64,000 nucleotides of DNA from Methylobacterium oryzae (GTDB lineage Bacteria; Pseudomonadota; Alphaproteobacteria; Rhizobiales; Beijerinckiaceae): positions 3,987,001 through 4,051,000 of the forward strand of contig NZ_CP090349.1 of the NCBI RefSeq assembly GCF_021398735.1. The letters run 5' to 3'. The notes below the pieces were generated by a model. The model made no database searches and was not told the DNA's origin. It worked only from the letters and a program-made list of their open reading frames with translations. Below, in pieces: positions 10,545 through 19,558 of the stretch. The position numbers were made by a program, and so were the translations under genes. How positions within the stretch are numbered: position 1 is the first letter of the stretch; each line of letters begins with the position of its first letter.

Positions 10545-12677
10545 TCACTCGAGGCGGACGGACACGCTGTCGCTGGCGCCGGTCGCGTCCAGGACCGAGA
10601 TCCGCGCGAAGCCCGCGCCCCCCGGGGCCCACTCGGCCTTCCGCCGCGGCGTCTGCACGACCGGCTGACCGTCGACCAGCCAGGTGAGCGGCGGCACGCC
10701 GCCCAGGGCCTTGAGGGCGAGACCCGGGCCGCCCGCCGCGGCGCCGTGCCGGTCCACCGCGAGGCCGAGATCGATCCGCGCCCCGTCCGGCGGATAGGCG
10801 ATCCGCAGCGCCGGTCCCGCCGCCTCGGCCGCCTCGCGCCGCAGGTGCCGCAGCGGCGGCGGCAGGCCCGCCGTCCCGACCACCAGCGCGTCCCGCGGCT
10901 GGGGGACCGGCTCGGGCTCGATCCCGAGGCGCGCGAAGGCGTCGAACAGGATCGGCGCCGCGACGGTGCGGCCCACGAGCCCCGGCACCGCGGCGCCGTC
11001 CGGGCGCCCGGCCCAGACGACGATCGTCGCGTGGCGGTCGAAGCCGGCGGCCCAGGCGTCGCGGTACCCGTAGGAGGTGCCGGTCTTGTAGGCGATGCGG
11101 TTCGGCAGTGCGTTCTCCGGTGGCGGTGTCCCGCGCAGGATGTCGGCGACGTACCAAGACGCCACGGGCTCGGCGACGCGGTGCCGGGATTCGGCCGCGA
11201 CCCCGTCGGCGCGGCGCAGCAGGTCCGGAACCGCGCCGCCGCGGGCGAGCCCCGCGTAGAGCCGGGCGAGGTCGGTGACCGTGATGCCGAGGCCGCCCAG
11301 CGCGACCGGCAGCCCCGGGGCCGCCTCCCGCGGGAGCTGGATCCCGGCCCCGGCGGCGCGCAGCCGGGCGATGAAGCGGGCGGGACCGACCGCGTCCATC
11401 AGCTCGACCGCCGGCACGTTCAGCGAGAGCTGCAGGGCCCGCCGGGCCGTGACCGTGCCCTGGAAGGTCAGGTCGAAATTCTCCGGCGCGTAGCTCGCCG
11501 AGAAGCGCGCCGGGCGATCCTCCAGCAGGGTCTCGGGATGCGCGAGACCGTCCGCGAAGGCCATGGCGTAGACGAAGGGCTTCAGCGCGGAGCCGGGCGA
11601 GCGCACCGCCAGGGTCATGTCGATGGCGCCGCGCCGGGCGGGGTCCAAGTAGCCGGCGCTGCCGACCTGAGCGAGCACCCGGCCGTCGCGGTTGTCGAGG
11701 ACGAGGATCGCGGCCGAGAGGTCCGGGCCGGCGGCGGCGGCGCGCTCGGCCGCCAGGGTTTCCAGCCGCTCCTGCAGGCGCCCGTCGATCGCGAGGCGGA
11801 TCGTGGCGGCACCGGGATCGGCCGCCACCGCCTCCTCGGCGGCGTGCGCCGCGAGCATCGGGAACGGCTTGCGCGTCGTCGGCACCGGCTCGGCCCGGGC
11901 GGCCTCGGCCTCCGCCGTCGTGAGGATGCCCCGCGCGACGGCCACCGCCAGGACCCGGTCGCGGGCGGCGCGGGCGCGCTCGGGGAACCTGTCCGGACGG
12001 CGGGTCTCAGGCGATTGCGGCAGGGCGACGAGCAGGGCCGCCTGCGCGGCGGTCAGCCGGACCGGCTCGCGCCCGAAATACGCGACGCTCGCCGCGCGCA
12101 CGCCCTCCAGCGGGCCGCCGTAGGGGGCCAGCGCCAGGTAGAGGTCGAGCAGCCCGGCCTTGCCGAGGCGCCGCTCCAGCGCGACCGCCCGCACCATCTG
12201 GCGGAGCTTGGCCTCGAGCGACCGCTCGCGCCGCGGCTCGACGAGGCGCGCCACCTGCATCGACAGGGTGGAGGCGCCGGACACGATGCGGCCGCGCGTC
12301 AGCCACTGGCCGGCGGCGCGCAGCACCGCGGCCGGGTCGATGCCGGGATGCGCGGCGAAGCGGCGATCCTCGTAGGCGAGCAGCATCGCCCGGTAGCGCG
12401 GATCGACCGCCTCCGCGGTGACCGGCAGGCGCCAGCGCCCGTCCGCGGTCGCGAAGGGGCGCAGCAGCGTGCCGGACCGATCCAGCACCACCGTCGAGCG
12501 TGATTCGGCCGCGGCCAGGTCGAGGGGCGGTAGCGCGTCGGCGTAGCGCCAGAGCGCGGCAGTGCCGGCCCCCAGGAGGCCGAGACCGAGCGCCGTCGCC
12601 CCGAGCGCCGCGCGCAGGCCCCTCGCCCGCTTCCGGGGAGGCGCCGACGCGCGCGGATCCGACCCGTCGTGCGGCAC
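10545..12677 (-). CDS. pbpC: Penicillin-binding protein 1C (bifunctional transglycosylase/transpeptidase)
   Basis: Peptidoglycan glycosyltransferase/transpeptidase anchored by an N-terminal membrane helix (about 22-45). The GT51 domain shows AYEDRRF (catalytic Glu103) and GASTLSMQ (134-141). The transpeptidase domain has SxxK at Ser363-Lys366 (SPGSALKPF), SLN at 418-420 and KTGTS at 531-535. The C-terminal 100 residues form the BiPBP_C domain typical of PbpC. At 710 residues it is full length. GTG 12677 is preceded by GGGAGGATGC. The alpha-2-macroglobulin gene often found beside pbpC is absent here. Confidence 0.95.
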   Translation of the reverse strand: MPHDGSDPRASAPPRKRARGLRAALGATALGLGLLGAGTAALWRYADALPPLDLAAAESRSTVVLDRSGTLLRPFATADGRWRLPVTAEAVDPRYRAMLLAYEDRRFAAHPGIDPAAVLRAAGQWLTRGRIVSGASTLSMQVARLVEPRRERSLEAKLRQMVRAVALERRLGKAGLLDLYLALAPYGGPLEGVRAASVAYFGREPVRLTAAQAALLVALPQSPETRRPDRFPERARAARDRVLAVAVARGILTTAEAEAARAEPVPTTRKPFPMLAAHAAEEAVAADPGAATIRLAIDGRLQERLETLAAERAAAAGPDLSAAILVLDNRDGRVLAQVGSAGYLDPARRGAIDMTLAVRSPGSALKPFVYAMAFADGLAHPETLLEDRPARFSASYAPENFDLTFQGTVTARRALQLSLNVPAVELMDAVGPARFIARLRAAGAGIQLPREAAPGLPVALGGLGITVTDLARLYAGLARGGAVPDLLRRADGVAAESRHRVAEPVASWYVADILRGTPPPENALPNRIAYKTGTSYGYRDAWAAGFDRHATIVVWAGRPDGAAVPGLVGRTVAAPILFDAFARLGIEPEPVPQPRDALVVGTAGLPPPLRHLRREAAEAAGPALRIAYPPDGARIDLGLAVDRHGAAAGGPGLALKALGGVPPLTWLVDGQPVVQTPRRKAEWAPGGAGFARISVLDATGASDSVSVRLE

Positions 12678-12756
12678 GCATCCTCCCGGTCTCGGCTCCG
12701 ACGGCGCAGGATCCCGTGTTCCCGCGCGCCCGGCAAGCCCCCGGCGGAGCCGGCCT

Positions 12757-12972
12757 CTAGGCCGTGCCGACGCCCCGCAGGTCCTCGAAGGCGGGTCGAT
12801 CCGGCCGATTCATCCGGATCGGGAACGGCACGACGTTGGAGGGCATCGCGGCTGCCGGTGTCTCAGGGGGCTGCGCCGCCTTGCGCGCCTTGCCGGGCTT
12901 CGCCCAGCGCTCGATCCGCTTGAAGTAGGTCCGCCTCGCCAGCCAAGCCGGAACTCGCCTGCCCTTCCGCAT
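12757..12972 (-). CDS. Hypothetical small basic protein
   Basis: 71 residues (MRKGRRVPAWLARRTYFKRI...), Arg/Lys-rich at the N-terminus and ending in a disordered Pro-rich tail with the segment SNVVPFP. No known domain is seen. ATG 12972 has GAGGGA 8 nt upstream, which is why it is preferred over a longer start near 13083. It lies between pbpC and the Aas fusion on the same strand. Confidence 0.55.
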   Translation of the reverse strand: MRKGRRVPAWLARRTYFKRIERWAKPGKARKAAQPPETPAAAMPSNVVPFPIRMNRPDRPAFEDLRGVGTA

Positions 12973-13126
12973 GATCTGTCCCTCGCCGTTGCGTACCGAG
13001 TCCCCCTCAGACCCGCGCCCCGAACGCGTCAAGCGGTTCGAATCACGGCTGTATTCACGATACGAGCGGATCCCGGGGAGCACCGCATCCCCCGTTTGGG
13101 TGACGCGGGAGGCCCGGCCGCGACCG

Positions 13127-16100
13127 TCAGGCCGCCGCGTTCTCCTTCGCCCGCTCCAGCGCGAGCTTCGTGACGGCCACTTGGTCGACCTTGCCGGTGC
13201 CGAGCATCGGGATCGCGTCCAGCACCACCACCTCGGCGGGGATCGCGACGTCGGAGGCGCCGCGGCCCTTGGCGAAGCTCTGGTAGGCGGCCCGGGTCGC
13301 GCCCTTCTCCTGCGTGAACAGGATCAGCCGCTCGCCCTTGCGGGCGTCCGGCACCGCCGCCACCGCGCTCGGACGGTCGGGCCACAGTTCGGCGGCCAGC
13401 GTCTCGATGCCGGCGAGCGACACCATCTCGCCGGCGATCTTCGCGAAGCGCTTGGCCCGACCCTTGATGGTGACGAAGCCCATCGGGTCGATCGCCACGA
13501 TGTCGCCGGTGTCGTGCCAGCCGCCCGGCGGCGGCTCCAGCACGCCGGGCTTCTCGGCGCGCAGGTAGCCCAGCATGATGTTCGGCCCGCGCAGGGACAG
13601 GCGGCCGCCCTCGTCGATCCCCGGCACCGGCTCGAGGCGGGTCTCGATGCCGGGCAGGATCCGCCCGACCGTGCCGAACCGGTTGAACATCGGCGTGTTG
13701 AGGGCGACAACCGGCCCGCACTCGGTGACGCCGTAGCCCTCCAGGATGCGCAGCCCGAACTTCTCCGCCCAGGTCTTCCGGGTGGTCTCCTTCACGGCCT
13801 CGGCGCCGGCCACGACGTAGCGCAGGGAGCGCAGGTCGTAGGAATGGGCCGACCGGGCGTAGCCCGTGAGGAACGTGTCGGTCCCGAACAGGACGGTGCT
13901 GTTCGAGCCGTAGATCAGCTCCGGCACGATCCGGTAGTGCAGCGGCGACGGATAGAGGTAGACCGGCACCCCCGAGACCAGGGGCAGGACCAGCCCGGCG
14001 GTGAGCCCGAAGGCGTGGAACACCGGCAGGACGTTGAACACCTTGTCCATCGGGCCGAAATCGATCCGGGCCGCCACCTGCGCCACGTTGGCGAGCATGC
14101 AGCGGTTGGCGAGCACCACGCCCTTCGGCGTGCCCTCGCTGCCCGAGGTGAACAGCACCGCCCCCGGATCCTCGCCGGCGCGCGCCACCAGGGGGCGGCG
14201 CGGCGCCAGGAGGCCGCGGATCTTGTCCCCCGTCGTGATGCCGGCCCGCACGTCCTCCAGGTAGATCAACTCGACCGAGCCGCGGATCGCCTCCACGAGC
14301 GACCCCAGCCGCCCCTTCTCGATGAAGGCCCGGGAGGTCAGGATCTTGCTGACCTCCGCGGCCCGGCAGGCCGAGAGCACGTTGGCGGGGCCAGCGGAGA
14401 AATTGATCATCGCCGGCACCCGGCCCGCGGAGGCGAGGGCGAACAGCGTCACCGCGGCGCCGTTGGCGTTCGGCAGCATGACGCCGATCCGGCCGCCCAC
14501 GGGCGCCAGCGGCATCAGCTTGCGGCCGAGGATGTTGGCGCCCATCACGAGCCGGCTGTAGCTGAGGCGGCCGCCGACCGGATCCTCCAGGGCGTTGCGG
14601 CCCCAGCCGTGGCGCTCGCCCGCCTCGATCAGCGCCGCCATCAGGCCGCGGTCGATATCGGCGGTGCGGAACACGAGGTCCGACATGATCCCGTAGAGGG
14701 CGGCGCCCGCCGCCTGCCGCCGCGCCTTGCCCTTGAGCGCGGGGTCCACGGTCAGCCGCACCGGCGGCATCACCGTCACGGTCACCTTGGGCCACCAGCG
14801 GCGGCGCACCTGCCCGCGCGACAGCCGCGAGAAGACGGTGCGCTCCAGGCCGTCGAGCTTCACCGGGACGACCATCGCGCCCGACTTGTCGGCGATCAGC
14901 CCGGCGCCGTCGTAGACCTTCATCAGGCTGCCGGTGACCGTGAGCCGGCCCTCGGGGAAGATGATCAGGGTCTCGCCGCTCTTGACCGCGTTGATCAGCG
15001 TCCGGGTGGCGAGCGGCCGGGTCGGGTCGAGCGGCATCGCCTTGGTGATGCGCAGGAACGGGCGCACCCACCAGCGCTGCGCGATCCCGCTATCGATGGC
15101 GAAGACCGGCTCCTGCTCGAGGAGCGACAGCGCGAGCGGCGCGTCGAGGAACGAGACGTGGTTGAGGGCGATGATGGCGTTCGGGCCGGCCGCCGCGAGG
15201 TTGTCGAAGCCTCGGACCTCCAGCCGGTAGAAGGCCCGGAACAGGATCGACAGGAAATCGCGGAACGGGCTCGTCGGCAGGGTCGCGAACACGAGCGCGC
15301 CGACGATCAGGTTCAGCACCGCCACCACCGCGAGGAGGCTCGCGATCGTGAGGCCCGCGCCCTGCAGCGCCGCGAGCGCCAGGGTGCCGGCGACCATGAA
15401 GGCTGCCGTCATGACGTTGACCGCGCCGATGATCCGGGCGCGCATCGCCTTCTCGGCCCAGGCCTGCACGGCCGCGAAGGACGGGACGATGTAGAGGCCG
15501 CCGGAGATCGCGAGACCGAGGAAGTCGATCCCGGTGCGCAGGCCGTGGCCGGTCTGCAGGAAGCCGAGGGGGCCGATCGGCTCCGCGGGCGGCGCCGGCA
15601 GGTGGCCGACCGTCCAGGCGAGGTCGAGGCCGAACAGGCCCATCAGCACCGCGCCGACCGGCGTCGGCAGCAGCACGATCCGGCCGCTGGCGAGCCACGA
15701 GGCGAGGCCGGAGCCGACCGCGATGCCGATCGAGAACAGCGCCAGCAGCAGCGTGATCACCGTCTCGGTGCCGTTGAAGGCGCCGCGCACCAGTACCGGC
15801 AGCAGCGACAGCACCACCACGCCGACCAGCCAGAACCAGCTCACCGTGAGCGAGCCGCGCCACAGCCGCGTGTCGGCCCAGAGGTCGCGCAGCAGCGCGT
15901 AGGTCGAGCGGGCGACGTTCGGGTCGACGCGCAGGTCCGGGGCGCCCTCGCCGGTCGCCGGGATCATCCGGGCCGAGAGCCAGCACAGGACGGCGAAGCC
16001 CATCACCAGGACGCCGAACACGAGTCCCGAGCCGCCCATCGCCGAGGCCGCGCCGGCCGCGATCGTGCCGAGCAGGATCGCCAGGAAGGTCGCCGCCTCC

Positions 16101-16540
16101 ACGAGGGCGTTGCCGGCGGGCAGCTCCTCGCGCCGGAGATGGTCTGGCAGGATCCCGTACTTGATCGGGCCGAACAGCGCCGCGATCGTGCCGAACAGGC
16201 CGAGCGCCACGAACAGAACCGGGATCGAGTGCAGGAGGAAGCCGAGCACGGCGGTGCCGGCCGCGAAGATCTCGGCGAACTTGAGCCGCCGCGCCATCAG
16301 CGCCTTGTCGTAGCGGTCGGCCCACTGGCCGCCGAGACCCGACAGGATGAAGAACGGCCCGATGAACACGGCGCTCGCGAGCGTCACAAGGACGCCGGCA
16401 TGGGCGTCCGCCTGGCCGCCGATCCCGAACAGGATCAGGAAGGCGAGCGCGTTCTTCAGGAAATTGTCGTTGAACGCCGAGAAGAACTGGCACCAGAACA
16501 GCGGCGCGAAGCGCCGCGCAGACATCAGGGTACGGAACAT
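13127..16540 (-). CDS. aas: Three-domain LplT-type MFS transporter / acyltransferase / acyl-ACP synthetase fusion
   Basis: 1137-residue protein combining lysophospholipid uptake and re-acylation. Residues 1-420 form a 12-helix MFS domain like LplT (N-terminus FWCQFFSAFNDNFLKNALAF). Residues 430-620 are a PlsC-type acyltransferase with HVSFLD (His461-Asp466) and FPEGR (528-532). Residues 650-1137 are an AMP-forming acyl-ACP synthetase with FTSGSEGTPKG (797-807), GYGVTECGP and GWHDTGDI. In E. coli lplT and aas are separate adjacent genes; here all activities are on one chain. An inverted repeat ACCTGAC-N16-GTCAGGT at 16560-16589 lies just upstream and could be an operator. Confidence 0.93.
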   Translation of the reverse strand: MFRTLMSARRFAPLFWCQFFSAFNDNFLKNALAFLILFGIGGQADAHAGVLVTLASAVFIGPFFILSGLGGQWADRYDKALMARRLKFAEIFAAGTAVLGFLLHSIPVLFVALGLFGTIAALFGPIKYGILPDHLRREELPAGNALVEAATFLAILLGTIAAGAASAMGGSGLVFGVLVMGFAVLCWLSARMIPATGEGAPDLRVDPNVARSTYALLRDLWADTRLWRGSLTVSWFWLVGVVVLSLLPVLVRGAFNGTETVITLLLALFSIGIAVGSGLASWLASGRIVLLPTPVGAVLMGLFGLDLAWTVGHLPAPPAEPIGPLGFLQTGHGLRTGIDFLGLAISGGLYIVPSFAAVQAWAEKAMRARIIGAVNVMTAAFMVAGTLALAALQGAGLTIASLLAVVAVLNLIVGALVFATLPTSPFRDFLSILFRAFYRLEVRGFDNLAAAGPNAIIALNHVSFLDAPLALSLLEQEPVFAIDSGIAQRWWVRPFLRITKAMPLDPTRPLATRTLINAVKSGETLIIFPEGRLTVTGSLMKVYDGAGLIADKSGAMVVPVKLDGLERTVFSRLSRGQVRRRWWPKVTVTVMPPVRLTVDPALKGKARRQAAGAALYGIMSDLVFRTADIDRGLMAALIEAGERHGWGRNALEDPVGGRLSYSRLVMGANILGRKLMPLAPVGGRIGVMLPNANGAAVTLFALASAGRVPAMINFSAGPANVLSACRAAEVSKILTSRAFIEKGRLGSLVEAIRGSVELIYLEDVRAGITTGDKIRGLLAPRRPLVARAGEDPGAVLFTSGSEGTPKGVVLANRCMLANVAQVAARIDFGPMDKVFNVLPVFHAFGLTAGLVLPLVSGVPVYLYPSPLHYRIVPELIYGSNSTVLFGTDTFLTGYARSAHSYDLRSLRYVVAGAEAVKETTRKTWAEKFGLRILEGYGVTECGPVVALNTPMFNRFGTVGRILPGIETRLEPVPGIDEGGRLSLRGPNIMLGYLRAEKPGVLEPPPGGWHDTGDIVAIDPMGFVTIKGRAKRFAKIAGEMVSLAGIETLAAELWPDRPSAVAAVPDARKGERLILFTQEKGATRAAYQSFAKGRGASDVAIPAEVVVLDAIPMLGTGKVDQVAVTKLALERAKENAAA

Positions 16541-16694
16541 GGCGATCTCTCGGTTCCGAACCTGACTGGCCCACGAGAGACCGTCAGGTCAAATCGGACC
16601 GAGGCGAACGCACAGGGATCGCGGGGGCCGCGCGGCCGGGCTGTGTGGACCGGCACGGCTCAACGCCGCCCGGCCGTGGATCCGCTCCCGCGCG

Positions 16695-16964
16695 TCAGGC
16701 CTTGTGGACGAGCCGGCCGCGCCGCGCGACGGCGGCCCCGGCATGCCGGGCGATGAAAGCGTGGAGGGAGGCGCCGAGATCGTAGGACCAGTACACGTGG
16801 GCCGCGAGCGTCGTGAACACGAGGAGCGCGGCCCCGACCGCGCAGGCCGGCACGAGCAGCAGGCCGGTCAGGACCATCCCGACGGCGGTCCGCTCGGCCA
16901 GGGACGCCTGCGGCCAGGGATCGATCGGGAGCGAGAAGAGGGAGAAGCGTCGTCCAGTGCGCAT
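16695..16964 (-). CDS. Hypothetical small membrane protein
   Basis: 89 residues with one strong hydrophobic segment (about 28-55, GMVLTGLLLVPACAVGAALLVF). The tail is basic (HAGAAVARRGRLVHKA) and there is no recognised domain. The start ATG 16964 has GAGGGT 9 nt upstream. It is divergent from the SDR gene and sits upstream of the Aas fusion on the same strand. Confidence 0.5.
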   Translation of the reverse strand: MRTGRRFSLFSLPIDPWPQASLAERTAVGMVLTGLLLVPACAVGAALLVFTTLAAHVYWSYDLGASLHAFIARHAGAAVARRGRLVHKA

Positions 16965-17154
16965 GGCTGCGACCCTCGATGGTTCGGCATGACGCGGTAC
17001 AGGCAGTCAACAGCGGCCGCGGTCGGACGTTGCGTCCCGGTCCGCGAAATCGGCGTCGCGATCGGTATCCCCGTGACGTTCCGGCCCAATCGGGCGGCGC
17101 AACCGAGCGCGCTGCACCGTGTTGCCGGTTCGGTCTGTCGCGGATGAGGTCGGT

Positions 17155-18165
17155 ATGGCACGGGTTGCGGTCGTTACGGGGGGCACGGCCGGAATCGGGC
17201 TCGCCACCGCGCATGAATTCGCCGCGCGCGGCTGGTCGGTCGCAGTGATCGCGCGGGATCCCGGCCGTCTCTCCGCGGCCGAGCGGGCGCTCGCCGCCTA
17301 CGGCCAGCCGGTGCTGGCGATCGGCGCCGACGTCGCCGACCCGGAGGCCGTGGACGCGGCCGCCGAGCGGGTCGAGCGCGAGCTCGGCCCGATCCGCGCG
17401 TGGGTGAACAATGCCATGTCGACGGTGGTGAACCCGGCCGACCGAATCACCCCGGACGAGTACCGGCGGGTGACCGAGACCACCTATCTCAGCCAGGTCT
17501 ACGGGACGCTCGCCGCCCTGCGTTACATGAAGCGGCGCGACCGCGGCGCGATCATCCAGGTCTCGTCGGGCCTCGCGATCCGGGCGGCGCCCCTGCAGGC
17601 GCCCTACTGCGCGGCCAAGTTCGCGGTCTCGGGCTTCACCGACGCCCTGCGCTGCGAGCTGCTGCACGACCGGGTCAATGTCAGCCTCAGCGTGATCTAC
17701 CTGCCGGCGGTCAACACGCCGCAGTTCAACTGGGCGCGCAACCGCACCGGCCACCGCCAGTACGCGCCGGACCCGGTCTTCGACCCGCGGCTCTGCGCCG
17801 ACGCGATCCTGTACGCGGTCGAGCACCCGCGCCGGGAGGTCTGGGTCGGCCGGTCCTCGGTGATGATGGCGGCCGCCCAGGCGCTGGCGCCGGCGCTCGC
17901 CGACCGCAAGGCCGCCTCCATGTGGTCGGCCCAGCTCTCCGACGAGACCATCCCCGAGATGGCGGGCAATCTCGAGGCCCCCGTGCCCGGCCCGGCCGGG
18001 ATCGACGGGCGCTTCTCCGGTCGGACCAAGGCGAGCCGCGCCGAGTTCGTCACGAGCCGCACCCGCGACGTCGTGGTCGGCGGCCTCGTCGGCTTGGCCC
18101 TCGTCGGCCTCGCCGGCACCGTCCACGCCGCCCGGTCGGCGCGCCGCCTGCCCGGGCGGACCTGA
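17155..18165 (+). CDS. SDR family oxidoreductase
   Basis: 336-residue short-chain dehydrogenase with the NAD(P) motif TGGTAGIG (8-15), the NNA motif, an active-site Ser in QVSSGLA and the YxxxK pair in YCAAKFAVSGF. The first 240 residues are a standard SDR fold. The C-terminal 95 residues include a hydrophobic segment near the end (VVVGGLVGLALVGLAG), so it may be membrane-attached; this extended form is recurrent in soil alphaproteobacteria. ATG 17155 has GAGG upstream. Substrate unknown. Confidence 0.9.
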   Translation: MARVAVVTGGTAGIGLATAHEFAARGWSVAVIARDPGRLSAAERALAAYGQPVLAIGADVADPEAVDAAAERVERELGPIRAWVNNAMSTVVNPADRITPDEYRRVTETTYLSQVYGTLAALRYMKRRDRGAIIQVSSGLAIRAAPLQAPYCAAKFAVSGFTDALRCELLHDRVNVSLSVIYLPAVNTPQFNWARNRTGHRQYAPDPVFDPRLCADAILYAVEHPRREVWVGRSSVMMAAAQALAPALADRKAASMWSAQLSDETIPEMAGNLEAPVPGPAGIDGRFSGRTKASRAEFVTSRTRDVVVGGLVGLALVGLAGTVHAARSARRLPGRT

Positions 18166-18220
18166 CGGCTGTAACCGACCGCGCCGCCTGTTACACCCGT
18201 TCCGGTTGATAGGCGTGCCG

Positions 18221-18313
18221 CCGTCTTTGCGAGCGGAGCGAAGCAATCCAGCCGGCGCTACGCTCCCCGGTGTCGCGCTGCCCTGTGTCGCTTCGCTGCG
18301 CTCGCGATGACGG
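18221..18313 (+). repeat. REP-like palindromic intergenic element, copy 1
   Basis: About 93 bp with inverted ends: it starts CCGTCTTTGCGAGCGGAGCG and ends GCTTCGCTGCGCTCGCGATG followed by ACGG. A middle block, CGCGCTGCCCTG, is shared with copies at 58118-58209 (opposite orientation) and 59707-59799. Such ends are typical of dispersed REP/mosaic repeats in Methylobacterium and relatives. Confidence 0.8.
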
Positions 18314-18371
18314 AGAGGGCGGCTGAACCGGGGCCATCTTATAGACACTGCCCCGAGGAAGGTCCCAGACG

Positions 18372-19247
18372 ATGCCCGGCTATCTGCCCTTCGCGGGCGC
18401 CCTGAAGCTGCCCGCCTACACCTGCGACAATTGCGGGTTCTGGCAGCGGCACTTCGAGGTGCCGGCCGCCTGCCCGATGTGCCTCGACGCCCGCCACGTC
18501 GTGCCGCAGGACGGCTGGCGCTTCCGCACCGCCCGCGAGGCGCAGGAGGCCTTTCCCTGCCACTGGCAGGAACTCGAGCCGGGCGTCTGGCGCTTCTGGA
18601 ACGAGCCGGTCTCCGGCATCGGGCCGTCGGCCTATCTGATCCGGACCGAGCACGGAAACATGGGCTTCGAGGGCTGCCCGGTCTTCAGCGAGGCCGCCCT
18701 CGACCAGATCGAGCGGCTCGGCGGGATGGCTGTGCTCTCGGCCTCGCACCCGCATTCCTACGGGGCGCTGACGCAGCTCCAGGACCGGTTCGACCCGGAG
18801 CTGTGCCTGCCGGCGGCCGACTTCACGTGGAGCGCGGCGCTGCAAGTGAGCTGGCCCTACGACGATTTCCTCGAGCCGCTGCCGGGGCTGGAGCTGCACC
18901 GCACCGCCGGCCATTTCGATGGCCACGCGATCCTGTACGACCGTGGGCGAAAGATCTGCTTCTGCGGCGACGCCCTGAAGTTCGAGCTCGACCCGGCGGA
19001 TTTCCGACGCGCCACCACGATCTCGGCCCACAAGGCCTTCGTGCGCGGGGTGCCGCTCACGCCGAGCGAGCTGCGCCGCTACCGCGACGTGTTCGAGCGC
19101 CTCGACTTCACCCAGACCTGGACGCCGTTCGAGCCCGCCCGCAATTGCGGGCGGGCCGAGGTTCTGGCCCTGCTCGACCAGTTGATGAGCGGCCGATCGC
19201 ACGCCGCGCCGGTGCCGCTCGACAGCCTGCGGGCTCAGGGCCGGTAG
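18372..19247 (+). CDS. MBL-fold protein with an N-terminal zinc ribbon
   Basis: 291 residues. A rubredoxin-like metal knuckle (Cys18, Cys21, Cys34, Cys37) precedes a metallo-beta-lactamase-like domain. The expected HxHxDH motif is replaced by SASHPHSYGAL, so the metal-binding Asp-His pair is missing; TAGHFDGHA and FCGDALKFEL correspond to later metal motifs. The enzyme may keep a mononuclear site or be non-hydrolytic. GAGGAAGG lies upstream of ATG 18372. It is convergent with, and overlaps by 13 nt, the nitrile hydratase operon, which suggests but does not prove a related role. Confidence 0.8.
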   Translation: MPGYLPFAGALKLPAYTCDNCGFWQRHFEVPAACPMCLDARHVVPQDGWRFRTAREAQEAFPCHWQELEPGVWRFWNEPVSGIGPSAYLIRTEHGNMGFEGCPVFSEAALDQIERLGGMAVLSASHPHSYGALTQLQDRFDPELCLPAADFTWSAALQVSWPYDDFLEPLPGLELHRTAGHFDGHAILYDRGRKICFCGDALKFELDPADFRRATTISAHKAFVRGVPLTPSELRRYRDVFERLDFTQTWTPFEPARNCGRAEVLALLDQLMSGRSHAAPVPLDSLRAQGR

Positions 19248-19558
19248 AGCGGGTCGTTCTCCAGGCGGATCGGCTGGCCGTGGGGCGTGGCCTCCGCGGC
19301 CCGCAGGAAGGCCTCGGTCCGCGCCGCGACGCTCTCTGGCCCCGCCACGCCCCGCTCGGCCAGGAGCGCTTCCAGCGTCGCGAGCCACGCGCCGTAATCG
19401 GCCGCCTGCTCGGGGGCCTCGGTGGGGCGGATCTGGCGGCCGAGGCGGTCCGTCCATTCCGACCACGTGAACAGCCCGGATTCGCGCAGGGAGACCACCA
19501 GGGCGAAGACCTGCGCCTCCCAGGGCGCCGCGAAGGGGCTGGGCGACGGCGCGGTCAC
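19235..19558 (-). CDS. Nitrile hydratase accessory (activator) protein
   Basis: 107-residue homologue of the N-terminal part of the nitrile hydratase beta subunit (compare APWEAQVFALVVSLRESGLFTW with the beta-subunit start). It belongs to the P14K/NhlE-like maturation factors that help load cobalt into the alpha subunit by subunit swapping. GTG 19558 overlaps the beta-subunit stop by 4 nt, making it the third gene of a coupled alpha-beta-accessory operon. The longer open frame upstream is inside the beta gene. Confidence 0.88.
   Translation of the reverse strand: MTAPSPSPFAAPWEAQVFALVVSLRESGLFTWSEWTDRLGRQIRPTEAPEQAADYGAWLATLEALLAERGVAGPESVAARTEAFLRAAEATPHGQPIRLENDPLYRP

Noticed and set aside
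12299..12736. Extra frames over the pbpC 5' end
   Set aside because: They overlap the pbpC coding region with unrelated, Arg-rich content.
12971..16756. A 1261-codon open frame on the plus strand opposite the Aas fusion
   Set aside because: It is antisense to a gene with intact catalytic motifs, has repetitive His/Arg/Gly content typical of high-GC shadow frames and no recognisable domain.
18181..18330. Insertion-sequence remnant around the REP-like element
   Set aside because: Only about 93 bp with inverted ends, no transposase frame and no clear target-site duplication.
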